This document shows positions 42,436-51,029 of a stretch of 62,612 nt of DNA, in pieces. The position numbers were made by a program, and so were the translations under genes. This stretch comes from Deltaproteobacteria bacterium (lineage in GTDB: Bacteria; Desulfobacterota; Binatia; UTPRO1): positions 1-62,612 of the forward strand of contig JAJCZP010000109.1 of the NCBI GenBank assembly GCA_029262315.1, written 5' to 3'. The notes under the pieces were generated by a model. It was not told the DNA's origin. It did not search any database and was given only the letters and a program-made list of their open reading frames with translations. Each line of letters begins with the position of its first letter. Position 1 is the first letter of the stretch.

Positions 42436-43620
42436 ATGGAACCGACACTCGACATACCGAGCGCCCCGCCGCCACTGGAGATCGTGCTCGTCGCCACCGC
42501 CGACGAACGCGAGGCTCTGGCCGCTGTGCTGGGTCGACTCGACGCAACGATCCGACTGCGAGAAGAATTCGCGCAGGGTTCGGTGCCGCAAGTCGTCATG
42601 ATCTCCCTCGATGCGGCGGGCTTGGACAGCCCCGGGGTCGTCGAACGGCACGCCCAACTCGCACCGACCGCCATGATCATCGCGCTTGCGACGAAGCCGA
42701 CTCCCGAGATGACGGTGGGCGCGATGCGGGCCGGCGCTGCTGAAGTGCTCTCGCTGCCGCTCGATGAGCGTACGTGTGGGACCGTCCTGGCCAAGATCGC
42801 CGCGGTACGGGCGATGCGGCAGCCCTCGACGACGGATCCCGGTCAGATCATTGCCGTCCTCGCACCCAAAGAAGGTCTGGGAGCGACGACGCTCGTCGCC
42901 AACCTGGGATTCGAGTTGGGGCGGATCCATCCCCAGCGGGTGGCATTGGTGGATCTCGATCTTCGGAACGGCGATCTCGCGCTGCTCCTCAACGTGGACC
43001 CGCCGCAGTCGCTCGCCGATCTCGCGCTGGGTGTGGAATCGCTGGACGCGGTCTTCGTGCACGGATCTCTCGTGCGACACTCGAGCGGCGTGTCCCTGCT
43101 CGCGGCGGCCACCGAGCGCACTCGCGAGTCTCCAGATCTGACCGCGGCGCATATCGAGCACGTACTCACATTGCTACATGCCGCGCATCGGGTGGTGCTG
43201 GTCGACGCCCCGCCGCCGCATTCGGAGACGGCGCTGGCCGCGGCACTGCGGGCGGACCGGGTGCTCGTCCCGACCGAGGCGACCGTGCCGTGCCTCCGGG
43301 CGACGTGGCGGTTGCTCGAGGTTCTTGCTCGGCTCGGGGTTCCCGAGCGCGCACTCGAGGTCGTCGTCACGCGGTACGAACCGGACGACGCGCAGATTGC
43401 GCTCGATGAAATCGCCGATGCACTGGGTCGCCCGGTGCATCATGTCGTTCCACGCGAGGACGACACCGCGTCTCGCGCCCTCAACAGTGGGCTTCCGGTC
43501 GCCAGTGTGCGCGCCGACGGTCCGCTGCAGCAGGGCATCGCTGCCTTGGCGGCAACGATGATCTCTTCGAACAACACACACACGGCGCCGTCGCTTTCGG
43601 AGCCGTGGAGCACACAATAG
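42436..43620 (+). CDS. CpaE/TadZ-like MinD-family ATPase with receiver-like domain
   Basis: 394 residues. The N-terminal 120 residues have receiver topology (IVLVATADEREALAAVLGRL) without a phospho-acceptor Asp in the usual place. The P-loop reads PKEGLGATTLVANLG, with the GAT form of the deviant Walker A that is usual in CpaE/TadZ proteins. VALVDLDLRNGDLALLLNVD and VVLVDAPPPHSET follow. CpaE/TadZ localise Tad pili, yet no pilus gene lies in the window. It is 3 bp after the sigma54 activator, so it may be a signalling or polarity factor. Confidence 0.85.
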   Translation: MEPTLDIPSAPPPLEIVLVATADEREALAAVLGRLDATIRLREEFAQGSVPQVVMISLDAAGLDSPGVVERHAQLAPTAMIIALATKPTPEMTVGAMRAGAAEVLSLPLDERTCGTVLAKIAAVRAMRQPSTTDPGQIIAVLAPKEGLGATTLVANLGFELGRIHPQRVALVDLDLRNGDLALLLNVDPPQSLADLALGVESLDAVFVHGSLVRHSSGVSLLAAATERTRESPDLTAAHIEHVLTLLHAAHRVVLVDAPPPHSETALAAALRADRVLVPTEATVPCLRATWRLLEVLARLGVPERALEVVVTRYEPDDAQIALDEIADALGRPVHHVVPREDDTASRALNSGLPVASVRADGPLQQGIAALAATMISSNNTHTAPSLSEPWSTQ

Positions 43621-43638
43621 GAGCACTCGAGGAAAGCC

Positions 43639-44064
43639 ATGGAGACTCTCAGAGCGTCAGGATCAGACGACACCCCGCGCGTATTGATCGTCGAAGATCA
43701 TCCGATGATCGCCGAACTCGTCGAAACCAGGCTGCGCATCGAGGGCATGCGCCCGACCAAGTCTCTCGGCGGTCGGGAGGCCATCGAGGTGCTCGGTGGG
43801 CAGACGTTCGATCTGATCATCCTCGACATCATGATGCCGGAGGTCGACGGGTACGAAGTGTTGAAGTTCGTTCGGGCTCAGGAGAGCACGCAACACGTCC
43901 CCGTGATTCTGCTCACCGCGAAGTCCACGCAGGAGGATGTCGAGAAGGGGCTCAATCTCGGTGCCGACTACTACGTCACGAAGCCCTTTAGCGGCGCCGA
44001 ACTCGTCCGGAAGGTCAAGATCCTTCTCGAGCAGCGCCGCACCGGCGATACCGCGCAAGTCTGA
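43639..44064 (+). CDS. Single-domain response regulator (CheY/DivK-like)
   Basis: 141 residues consisting of a receiver domain only. Acidic pair VEDH, phospho-acceptor Asp in LIILDIMMPEVDGYE, Thr in LLTAKS and Lys in YVTKPFSG are all present, so it can be phosphorylated. With no output domain it probably acts by protein contact, perhaps with the CpaE-like protein encoded 18 bp upstream or as a phosphate relay from the hybrid kinase. Confidence 0.92.
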   Translation: METLRASGSDDTPRVLIVEDHPMIAELVETRLRIEGMRPTKSLGGREAIEVLGGQTFDLIILDIMMPEVDGYEVLKFVRAQESTQHVPVILLTAKSTQEDVEKGLNLGADYYVTKPFSGAELVRKVKILLEQRRTGDTAQV

Positions 44065-44067
44065 GCA

Positions 44068-44526
44068 GTGTCGATGCCGCGACTCGCCCTGGGCAGCGCG
44101 TTCGTCCTCCTCATCTGCGCCCTGATCGGCGTGGGTGGCACGCGTTCCACCCATCACGACATTCCGCTCACTGGAAACGGTCGCCATCTGATCGTCCAAG
44201 CGCGGCTCAACAGTACGGTCTCTGGACCGATGTTGGTCGACACCGGCGCCTCGTATTGCGTCGTCAATCCTGCCATCGCACGACAGCTCGAACTGCAACC
44301 TATCGGACTCCGCGGTGTATCCGTCGCCACCGCGAACGGGGCTGTGGACGCTGACCTCGTCGAACTCGATTCGGTCCAACTCGAGGGCGCGCGCCTTGCC
44401 CGTGTGCGCGCCGTCGTCATGGACGCGGTCGAGCCACCCTTGATCGGAGTGCTCGGATTGAGCTTTCTGACGCAGTTTCGCTTCTCCGTCGATCAGCCCG
44501 GCGGCGTGCTTCGACTCGAGCGCTGA
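44068..44526 (+). CDS. Retropepsin-like aspartyl protease, membrane-anchored
   Basis: 152 residues. An N-terminal signal anchor (LGSAFVLLICALIGVGG) is followed by a clan AA aspartyl protease domain: the catalytic motif MLVDTGASYCVV, the flap-like region RGVSVATANGAVDADLVEL, and the hydrophobic end VLGLSFLTQFRFSVD. Bacterial proteins of this type are active as dimers in the periplasm. GTG at 44068 or ATG at 44074 are both possible starts. It is the last gene of the signalling cluster, 3 bp after the receiver gene. Confidence 0.82.
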   Translation: MSMPRLALGSAFVLLICALIGVGGTRSTHHDIPLTGNGRHLIVQARLNSTVSGPMLVDTGASYCVVNPAIARQLELQPIGLRGVSVATANGAVDADLVELDSVQLEGARLARVRAVVMDAVEPPLIGVLGLSFLTQFRFSVDQPGGVLRLER

Positions 44527-44748
44527 TACGCGCAGTCGATACATCCACGTAACTTCCCCTACATTCGCTGGCCATATGCTGTTCACCAACAGCGAGCCAT
44601 TCGAAGTACCGTTGTGAAATCGACACGTTAGCCGTAGCACCCCACTCTTGTTTTCACGATACGATCTGACTACCCTCTTTCGTTAGCGGAAGCGTTTCGC
44701 GCAGCACCAGGCGGGTGCCACGGTGGCGTCGTCGCCCGGGAGGCTCGG

Positions 44749-44991
44749 ATGAACACCAATCTACGACTTCAGGACCTATACGGCCGCGACAAAGAGAACG
44801 AGACGAAGCTCCTTGCGTTGTATGTCCCCAAAGAGCTGACGACTCGTATCGACCGCTTGGCAAAGGAACTGAAAGCGAAGAAGCGTGAGGTGATCCTGGC
44901 GCTCCTGAACGAAGGCCTGGACCGGTATCATCGTTCACGTACACGCCGTCGCAAGCGACCCGCGGCACGCACGACCAGTCGGACGAGCTAA
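44749..44991 (+). CDS. Ribbon-helix-helix-like small basic protein
   Basis: 80 residues. LLALYVPKELTTRIDRLAKE followed by KKREVILALLNEGLDRY is the pattern of a MetJ/Arc-type ribbon-helix-helix DNA-binding domain. The C-terminal 20 residues are Arg/Lys/Ser/Thr-rich (SRTRRRKRPAARTTSRTS), giving a flexible nucleic-acid-binding tail. GGGAGG precedes the ATG. The stop codon lies within the first copy of a 25-bp tandem duplication. Independent of the cluster upstream (222 bp gap). No toxin partner is visible. Confidence 0.7.
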   Translation: MNTNLRLQDLYGRDKENETKLLALYVPKELTTRIDRLAKELKAKKREVILALLNEGLDRYHRSRTRRRKRPAARTTSRTS

Positions 44992-45032
44992 CCCGCGCAG
45001 GCGTCAGACGAGCCAACCCGCGCAGGCGTCGG
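44983..45032. repeat. 25-bp tandem direct repeat
   Basis: Two adjacent copies of a 25-bp unit, GACGAGCYAACCCGCGCAGG followed by CGTCR, differ at only two positions. The stop codon of the RHH gene falls in copy one, and copy two lies in the gap before the convergent 100-residue gene. It looks like a recent slippage duplication. Confidence 0.85.
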
Positions 45033-45043
45033 ACGGATCGACG

Positions 45044-45346
45044 TCAGGAGCAACGGCAGCCGTCAGGGACGGCTTGCCGGTCGGTACTGCCCGCGAAGAA
45101 CTGGGCGAGATCTTCGCGGACCAGCGCGCCATCGCTGCCGACCAGGTACGAGGCCACGAAGTCGTAGCGGAGCCAGTAGATGATCCGCTCGCGCGGGCGT
45201 GATGGCTCGTCGATCGGCGACGGGTAGACCCACTTCTCGTTGAAACGGATCCCGTGTTCTTCGCGTTCACGTGGCTCGTTCAGGCTGCCGACCGTCCGCT
45301 GCGGTGTCCCCCATTGGTGCACGACCATGTTTCGCCGGATGGTCAT
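45044..45346 (-). CDS. Unknown 100-residue protein coupled to nuoF
   Basis: The ATG at 45346 overlaps the nuoF stop (TGATG), so it is translated by re-initiation as the eighth gene of the nuo operon. The protein begins MTIRRNMVVHQWGTPQRTVG and ends in the cysteine-rich VPDGCRCS; it includes WVYPSPIDEPSRPRERIIYW and YDFVASYLVGSDGALVRED. It has no TM helix. It is easily missed because a longer frame extends upstream through nuoF. No family is recognised; a complex I accessory subunit or assembly factor is the simplest inference. Confidence 0.6.
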   Translation of the reverse strand: MTIRRNMVVHQWGTPQRTVGSLNEPREREEHGIRFNEKWVYPSPIDEPSRPRERIIYWLRYDFVASYLVGSDGALVREDLAQFFAGSTDRQAVPDGCRCS

Positions 45347-46629
45347 CAGGGACGAAAGCTCTCCGGCAAGGGGCAGCGGCCCTCGCGAACATGCGCCTCG
45401 AACTCTGGCCGGAACCTTCGGAGGAATCCGGTCGCCGCCCACGCGGCCGCATCGGACAGCGCGCAAATGGTTTGGCCTTCCATGTAGCCACCGACGCGAT
45501 CGATGGTCGCCAGGTCGTCCATAGTGCCCTGCCCAGTGTCGAGACGCTTCAGCAGTTTGTGAAACCACCCAGTTCCCTCGCGACACTGCGTGCATTGGCC
45601 GCAGCTCTCGTGACGAAAGAATCGCGCAATGACCGTGGCGGCCCGCACCATGCACGCGGTCTCGTCCATCACCACGATGCCGCCCGTTCCGAGCAGGGTG
45701 CCGGCTTGTTTCAGCGACTCGTGATCCATCCGGACGTCGACCTGCTCAGCCGAGAGGACCGGCATCGATACACCACCGGGGATGATGGCCTTCAAGGCGC
45801 GACCGTCGCGCACACCGCCAGCATGCTCGTAGATGATCTCGCGCAGGGTCGTCCCGAGCGGCAACTCGTACACACCAGGGCGCTCCACGTGCCCACTGAC
45901 GCCGAAGAGGGTGTGTCCGGTACTGGTCGGCATTCCAAGAGTTTTGAACCAACTCGCACCGCGCCGAAGAATCGAGGCGACCTGCGCCATGGTTTCGACG
46001 TTGTTGACGGTCGTGGGGCATCCCCACAGGCCGTAGACGGCTGGGAACGGCGGTCGCTTGCGGGGCTGGCCTTTCTTGCCCTCCGCGGATTCGATCATGC
46101 CCGTTTCCTCACCGCAGATGTAGGCACCGGCACCGCGCATGGCGTAGACATCGAATGGGCGTTCTATTCCGAATGGGCGCTCGCCCAGGAACCCGGCGTC
46201 GCGCGCCTGTTGGATCGCCGCCGACAGCGTGTGAAACGCTGTCGTGTACTCGCCGCGGATATAGACGTAGGCGGCACGCGCACCGATGGCGTGTCCTGCG
46301 ATTGCCAGTCCTTCGATCAAGAGGTGTGGATTGCGTTCGAGGATCTGTCGATCTTTGAACGTGCCGGGTTCGCTCTCGTCCCCATTGCAGGCGATATAGC
46401 TCGGCTTCGGGCCGCCGGGCTTCGGCATGAAGCTCCATTTTTGCCCGGTGCTGAACCCCGCCCCGCCGCGCCCTCGGAGGCCCGACTCCTTGACCTCCTC
46501 GATGACTTGCTCGGGCGCCATCTCGTGCACGGCCCGCCGCGCGGCCTCGTAGCCGCCTATCTGTCGATAGGCTTCGAGGTTGCGCCAATCGGCACCGGGT
46601 GGCGGCAAGAGATACGGCTCGTGCGCCAT
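45346..46629 (-). CDS. nuoF: NADH-quinone oxidoreductase subunit F
   Basis: 427 residues. NuoF binds FMN and NADH at the tip of complex I. GRGGAGFSTGQKW and the FMN-contact ACNGDESEPGTFKDR are present, and cluster N3 ligands lie in ESCGQCTQCREGTGW with a fourth Cys in QTICALSDAAAW. The ATG at 46629 is 2 bp past the nuoE stop. A longer in-frame start at 46740 would run back through nuoE and is rejected. Confidence 0.96.
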   Translation of the reverse strand: MAHEPYLLPPPGADWRNLEAYRQIGGYEAARRAVHEMAPEQVIEEVKESGLRGRGGAGFSTGQKWSFMPKPGGPKPSYIACNGDESEPGTFKDRQILERNPHLLIEGLAIAGHAIGARAAYVYIRGEYTTAFHTLSAAIQQARDAGFLGERPFGIERPFDVYAMRGAGAYICGEETGMIESAEGKKGQPRKRPPFPAVYGLWGCPTTVNNVETMAQVASILRRGASWFKTLGMPTSTGHTLFGVSGHVERPGVYELPLGTTLREIIYEHAGGVRDGRALKAIIPGGVSMPVLSAEQVDVRMDHESLKQAGTLLGTGGIVVMDETACMVRAATVIARFFRHESCGQCTQCREGTGWFHKLLKRLDTGQGTMDDLATIDRVGGYMEGQTICALSDAAAWAATGFLRRFRPEFEAHVREGRCPLPESFRP

Positions 46630-46631
46630 GG

Positions 46632-47111
46632 TCAGCCGATCGTCTGGAGCAGGTCGTCCAATCGCTCTGGACGCACGTTTTCGATGTACGGATCGTTGTT
46701 CACCTGCACGCAGACGGCCGTTCCGCACGATCCGAGGCACTGCACCTCTTCGATCGAGTACGCACCGTCCGCGGTGCGCTCTCCGGGACGAATGCCGAGC
46801 CGAGCCTCTATGCCCTCAACGACCTCACGGGCTCCAGCCAAGGCGCAGGCGATATTGACGCACACCCGAATGTTCGCGCGACCTACCGGATGCTCGTGGT
46901 ACATCGGATAGAAGGTCACGACCTCGCGGACCTCGATCGGACGTATCCCGAGAAGCTCGGCAACCTGACGCTGGATCCCGACGGGCACGTGCCCGATCTC
47001 GGCCTGGATGAAGTGCAGCGCCATCAGCAGGGCCGAGCGCGGCTCGGGATACTTCTTCACCTCTTCGGCGATGGCCTCGCGCACGCTTGGCGAGATTTCC
47101 AGTGCGCTCAT
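46632..47111 (-). CDS. nuoE: NADH-quinone oxidoreductase subunit E
   Basis: 159 residues. NuoE carries the [2Fe-2S] cluster N1a next to NuoF. Its cysteine ligands lie in RVCVNIACALAGA and VQCLGSCGTAVCVQVN. Start at 47111 gives a 4-bp ATGA overlap with nuoD; a GTG at 47120 is less likely. Length and order are normal for the family. Confidence 0.95.
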   Translation of the reverse strand: MSALEISPSVREAIAEEVKKYPEPRSALLMALHFIQAEIGHVPVGIQRQVAELLGIRPIEVREVVTFYPMYHEHPVGRANIRVCVNIACALAGAREVVEGIEARLGIRPGERTADGAYSIEEVQCLGSCGTAVCVQVNNDPYIENVRPERLDDLLQTIG

Positions 47112-48331
47112 CGGTCGCACTCTCCCCCGATCATGTTGATCATGTCGAATGTAGGCACGACGTCGGCCAGGAGCGCTCCCTGCACCATCTCGCCGAGCAC
47201 CTGCGTGTTACTGAAGCTTGGCGAGCGGCACCGGCACTTCCACGGCCGGCCGCTGCCATTGCTCACGATGTAGAACCCGAGTTCGCCGTTCGCACCTTCG
47301 ACCGCCTGATAGACTTCCCCTGCCGGCGGTCGCGCGCCCTCCGTGACAAGCTTGAACTGATCGATCAGTTCTTCCATCCGGTTGAAGACGCGCCCCTTCG
47401 GCGGCAAGCGGAGCCGCGGGTCGTCGACGTCGATCGGTCCGTCCGGGAGCGCGGCGAGCGCTTGCTCGATGATGCGGACGCTCTGGCGAATCTCCTCGAC
47501 GCGGACGAGGTATCGATCGTAGTTGTCACCTGTCTTGCCGATAGGCACGTCGAAATCGAGCTGATCGTAGACCAGATACGGCTGCGTGCGACGGAGATCG
47601 AGCGGCACGCCGGCTGCGCGCAGTAGCGGTCCAGTCACACCGTACGCAATCAGGGTTTCCGCCGAGGCGATCCCGGTGCCTTCGAGGCGGTCCCGGAAGA
47701 TCGGATTCTCGGTGAGCATCCGCTCCACGTCCGCGAAGATCGCCAACGCGGCCGCGAGCTTCTCACGACACAGCGCCGCGAAGCCCTCGGGCGCATCACT
47801 CTGCAGGCCACCGATGCGGACGTAGTTCGTGGTGACGCGCGCACCGCACAACGCCTCGTGCAGATCCCACATGTGCTCGCGCGCTTGCATGCAGTACAGA
47901 AACGGCGTCATCGCCGCCAGCTCCATCGCGCCCGCACCCAGGCAGGTAAAATGATCGCTCAAGCGAGAGATCTCGGATGCGATCGTCCGAAGATACTGGC
48001 CGCGGGGTGGCACTTCGACGCCGAACAGCTTCTCGACCGCGAGACAGTACCCGACGTTGTTGATGATCGGGCTCGCGTAGTTCAGTCGGTCGGTGTACGG
48101 GATGGCCTGCGCGTATTCGCCCGCCTCGCACTCCTTCTCGAACCCGCGATGCAGGTATCCAACCTGCACGTCGGACCAGAGGATGCGTTCGCCGTGCAGC
48201 TTCAAACTGATGCGGACCGTTCCGTGCGTCGCCGGATGGGAGGGCCCCATCTGGAGTTCGAGCGGCTCGCCATGGAGCTCGTCGAGACCCACCGTCCCGG
48301 GGGCTTTACTGCCAGCGTCCGTATCGCTCAC
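47108..48331 (-). CDS. nuoD: NADH-quinone oxidoreductase subunit D
   Basis: 407 residues from a GTG at 48331 (a GTG at 48292 is also possible). NuoD lines the quinone site with NuoB. MGPSHPATHGTVR and YLHRGFEKECEA are diagnostic, and the cysteine pairs that bind nickel in hydrogenases are absent, so this is a complex I subunit and not a [NiFe] hydrogenase. The N-terminus overlaps nuoC by 26 bp, an unusually long overlap within this operon, whose other junctions are 1-4 bp. Confidence 0.94.
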   Translation of the reverse strand: MSDTDAGSKAPGTVGLDELHGEPLELQMGPSHPATHGTVRISLKLHGERILWSDVQVGYLHRGFEKECEAGEYAQAIPYTDRLNYASPIINNVGYCLAVEKLFGVEVPPRGQYLRTIASEISRLSDHFTCLGAGAMELAAMTPFLYCMQAREHMWDLHEALCGARVTTNYVRIGGLQSDAPEGFAALCREKLAAALAIFADVERMLTENPIFRDRLEGTGIASAETLIAYGVTGPLLRAAGVPLDLRRTQPYLVYDQLDFDVPIGKTGDNYDRYLVRVEEIRQSVRIIEQALAALPDGPIDVDDPRLRLPPKGRVFNRMEELIDQFKLVTEGARPPAGEVYQAVEGANGELGFYIVSNGSGRPWKCRCRSPSFSNTQVLGEMVQGALLADVVPTFDMINMIGGECDR

Positions 48332-48848
48332 TGTCGCGCTCTCGCTGTCGTCGCTGTTGTGCCGGTTCGACGTCCGCACGTGTGACCAAGGGCTGCCGTT
48401 TCTCCTTCGGATAGTCCTTGCGCAGGGGGTGTCCCTCGAACTCCTCGTAAAGATAGATGCGCCGGAGATCGGGATGGCCGTCGAACTGAATCCCGTACAT
48501 GTCGTACGTTTCGCGCTCGAGCCAATTCGCACCGCGCCAGACAGGCGTAACGCTCGGCACGTGAGGACTGGCTTCCGAGGCGCCAACCTTCAAACGCACC
48601 CGGTGATTCAACTTCAAGGAGTACAGGTGGTAGACGACTTCGAATCGCGGCTCGCGTCCCGGGTAGTCGACCGCGGTGACGTCCATCAGAAAGTCGAACG
48701 CGAACGCGGGGTCGTCCCGAAGCGTGGTGCAGACCTCGACCAGTGCGACTGGAAGCACGCGGACGACCAACTCGCCGCGACTCTCCGCCACTTCGACGAT
48801 CCCCTCGAGCGCCTGGCTCGCGAGTGCCGTGACCAGCGACTGGCTCAC
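48306..48848 (-). CDS. nuoC: NADH-quinone oxidoreductase subunit C
   Basis: 180 residues with GTG start. The family signature is GANWLERETYDMYGIQFDGH followed by LRRIYLYEEFEGHPLRKDYP. NuoC is the 30-kDa structural subunit that packs on NuoD. The tail after KEKRQPLV is Arg/Gln-rich and overlaps the start of nuoD. GTGA overlap of 4 bp with nuoI upstream. Confidence 0.94.
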   Translation of the reverse strand: MSQSLVTALASQALEGIVEVAESRGELVVRVLPVALVEVCTTLRDDPAFAFDFLMDVTAVDYPGREPRFEVVYHLYSLKLNHRVRLKVGASEASPHVPSVTPVWRGANWLERETYDMYGIQFDGHPDLRRIYLYEEFEGHPLRKDYPKEKRQPLVTRADVEPAQQRRQRERDSERYGRWQ

Positions 48849-49423
48849 GCGCTCTCTCTTTCCACGGCCGGCTCCGACGCACGGGTGTCGTATCCACGAC
48901 GGATGCTTCCGAGGCGTTTCTCCAGATCTCCAACCGGAACCAGCAAATCCTGCTTGTGCCAGACGTTCCCACGCCAGTGCGTCGAGGCGATCGCCACCCG
49001 GTCACTCATCACGATCGCTTCCTCAGGGCAGGATTCCTCACAGAGGCCGCAAAACATGCAACGCGACATGTCGATGTCGAACACTCGCGGATAGCGCTCT
49101 ACCTCGTCGTGCGTCTCGGCCGGATAGATGGTGATGCAATCGACCGGGCACGCCCATTCGCAGAGTCCGCACGCGACACAACGCTCCTTGCCATCGGGCA
49201 TCTCCACCAGCACCGGCATGCCGCGGAACGCCGGCGCGAACTGCTGGGCTTCCTCCGGATAGTTGATCGTGAAGATGGTCGGACGCCCGCGGAGGAATCC
49301 CCAGAGATTGCGAAAGAAATGGCGCGAGGTCACGGCGAGCCCGCGCAGGATGGCGAGCGCGCCGAGAGAGTCCATGGCACGCGGTCGTGGGCGGCGCTCG
49401 ACGGTAACGACGCGTCCGGGCAT
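48845..49423 (-). CDS. nuoI: NADH-quinone oxidoreductase subunit I
   Basis: 192 residues. Two [4Fe-4S] motifs, CVACGLCEWACPVDC and CMFCGLCEESCPEEA, hold clusters N6a and N6b that pass electrons to NuoB. The N-terminal amphipathic helix (ILRGLAVTSRHFFRNLWGFL) is present. The start at 49423 directly abuts the nuoG stop. Confidence 0.95.
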   Translation of the reverse strand: MPGRVVTVERRPRPRAMDSLGALAILRGLAVTSRHFFRNLWGFLRGRPTIFTINYPEEAQQFAPAFRGMPVLVEMPDGKERCVACGLCEWACPVDCITIYPAETHDEVERYPRVFDIDMSRCMFCGLCEESCPEEAIVMSDRVAIASTHWRGNVWHKQDLLVPVGDLEKRLGSIRRGYDTRASEPAVERESA

Positions 49424-51022
49424 TCAGCCTTCCGCCTCGGCGTTGACCGGAGCCGCCACTTCACGCTCTGCCGTTGGGAGTCCTCCGCCCCCAAGGGCCT
49501 GCCAGCTGACCTGGGCATAGGTGGGCACGGCGCGCGCGATCTCCTGCAACATCAATGTGGGATCGAAACGGGGGGTCGAGAGCTTCGCACCCAGTCGGTG
49601 GGCGAGCGCGAAGAAGATTTCGCCATCGGACAGCTGCGATCCGGGGTCGAGCGCACGATCGATCCGCTGCACACGCCCGGCGACGTTGGTAAACGTCCCG
49701 CGCTTCTCGGCAAACGTCAGCCCTGGCAATACCAGATGCGCCAGTTCGACAATCGGATGCGCGTTCGTGGCATGGACGATCAGCGTCTCGAGACGCGCGA
49801 GGAGCGCGGCGCTCCGGGGGCCCCAGACCTCCCAAAGATCGGTCCCGGTCGCGTACAGCCCACGGATCGCGCCCGCCTCGATGCCGGCGGCGATTTCCTC
49901 GAGGGTGCCGGTCACCAATCCGAGGTCGCGCGCACCACGGCCATTCGCGGCCTTGTCCTCTTTGATGAGCAGCTCGTCCGCTGCCCCGAATTGAAGGGCT
50001 ACGTCGAAGCGCGCAGTTTGAAGGCCCTGCGCAATCAATTCGCGGAGCATGAAGAGCTCTTCGTTGGTGAGGTGCGGCGATACGATGACCGCCAATGCGC
50101 CCTCGGCTGCGCCGAGCGTCTTCAAACGCGCGGCTGCCTCGTCGAGCGCAGCCTCCCAACCGATTTCGCCGACGGCGCCGTCGCGGCGCACCTGTGGTTC
50201 GCGCACGCGCGCCTCGTTCACGAAGCGGTAGCCAAGTCGCCCGTGATCGCACATCCAGGTGTCGTTCACGGCGTCGTTGCGTCGTGGCAGCAATCGCTGC
50301 ACTTCGCGCCGCGCCACCCCGACTTTGACGTTGCATCCGTTCGAACAGCCAGGACACACACTCTCGGTCTCGTCGAGAAACCAGACGCGCATCTTGTGAT
50401 GAAAGTCCTTGCTGAGCAGGGCGCCCACCGGGCAAATGTCCGCAGTGCAGATCGAATAGTCGTTCGCCAGGGGCTCGTCGGGAAACGTGTCGATGCGGGA
50501 TTCGTCGCCGAGATTGAAGACGGCCAGTTCTCGCGTCTCGGTGATCTCGCTGCAGAACCGCACGCAGCGCCGACACAGGATGCAACGCTCTTGGTCGAGG
50601 ACGACGCGCGGACCCACATCGACGCGCTTCAGTAGTTTGCGGCGTGGCTCCGTCGACTGCCCTTCGCGGGTTCCGTACTCGAAGCTGTAGTCTTGCAGAT
50701 AGCATTCGCCCGCCTGATCGCAGATCGGGCAATCGAGCGGATGGTTGACCAACAAGAGCTCCAGCACTCCGTGCCTGGCGTTGACGACCTCGGGGCTCTG
50801 CGTGTCGATGACCATCCCGTCCCGCACAGGCGTGTTGCACGAGATGGTCAGCTTCGGCATGCCCTCGACCTTGACCATGCACATGCGGCAACTGCCATCG
50901 ATGGAAAGCTTCGGATGGTAACAGTAGTGCGGCACCTGCAGGCCGTGATCGAGGAGTGCCGGAAGCAGCATGCTGCCGTCGGGCACCTCCAACGGCGTGC
51001 CGTCGACGGTGATGTTCGCCAT
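49424..51022 (-). CDS. nuoG: NADH-quinone oxidoreductase subunit G, short form
   Basis: 532 residues, shorter than the usual 700-900. The N-terminal [2Fe-2S] motif (CYHPKLSIDGSCRMC with CNTP), the NHPLDCPICDQAGEC cluster and the double [4Fe-4S] set (CILCRRCVRFC, CTADICPVGAL) are intact. The Mo-bis-MGD-like domain starts with CPGCSNGCNVKV but is about half the normal size, ending after the RGTFTNVAGRVQRID stretch. It thus retains electron-transfer clusters but only a reduced C-terminal domain. ATG 51022 is 7 bp past nuoB. Confidence 0.94.
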   Translation of the reverse strand: MANITVDGTPLEVPDGSMLLPALLDHGLQVPHYCYHPKLSIDGSCRMCMVKVEGMPKLTISCNTPVRDGMVIDTQSPEVVNARHGVLELLLVNHPLDCPICDQAGECYLQDYSFEYGTREGQSTEPRRKLLKRVDVGPRVVLDQERCILCRRCVRFCSEITETRELAVFNLGDESRIDTFPDEPLANDYSICTADICPVGALLSKDFHHKMRVWFLDETESVCPGCSNGCNVKVGVARREVQRLLPRRNDAVNDTWMCDHGRLGYRFVNEARVREPQVRRDGAVGEIGWEAALDEAAARLKTLGAAEGALAVIVSPHLTNEELFMLRELIAQGLQTARFDVALQFGAADELLIKEDKAANGRGARDLGLVTGTLEEIAAGIEAGAIRGLYATGTDLWEVWGPRSAALLARLETLIVHATNAHPIVELAHLVLPGLTFAEKRGTFTNVAGRVQRIDRALDPGSQLSDGEIFFALAHRLGAKLSTPRFDPTLMLQEIARAVPTYAQVSWQALGGGGLPTAEREVAAPVNAEAEG

Positions 51023-51029
51023 GGGCCGG

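Noticed and set aside
47108-48586. NuoD as a [NiFe] hydrogenase large subunit
   Set aside because: The nickel-binding CxxC pairs are missing and the sequence carries NuoD signatures.
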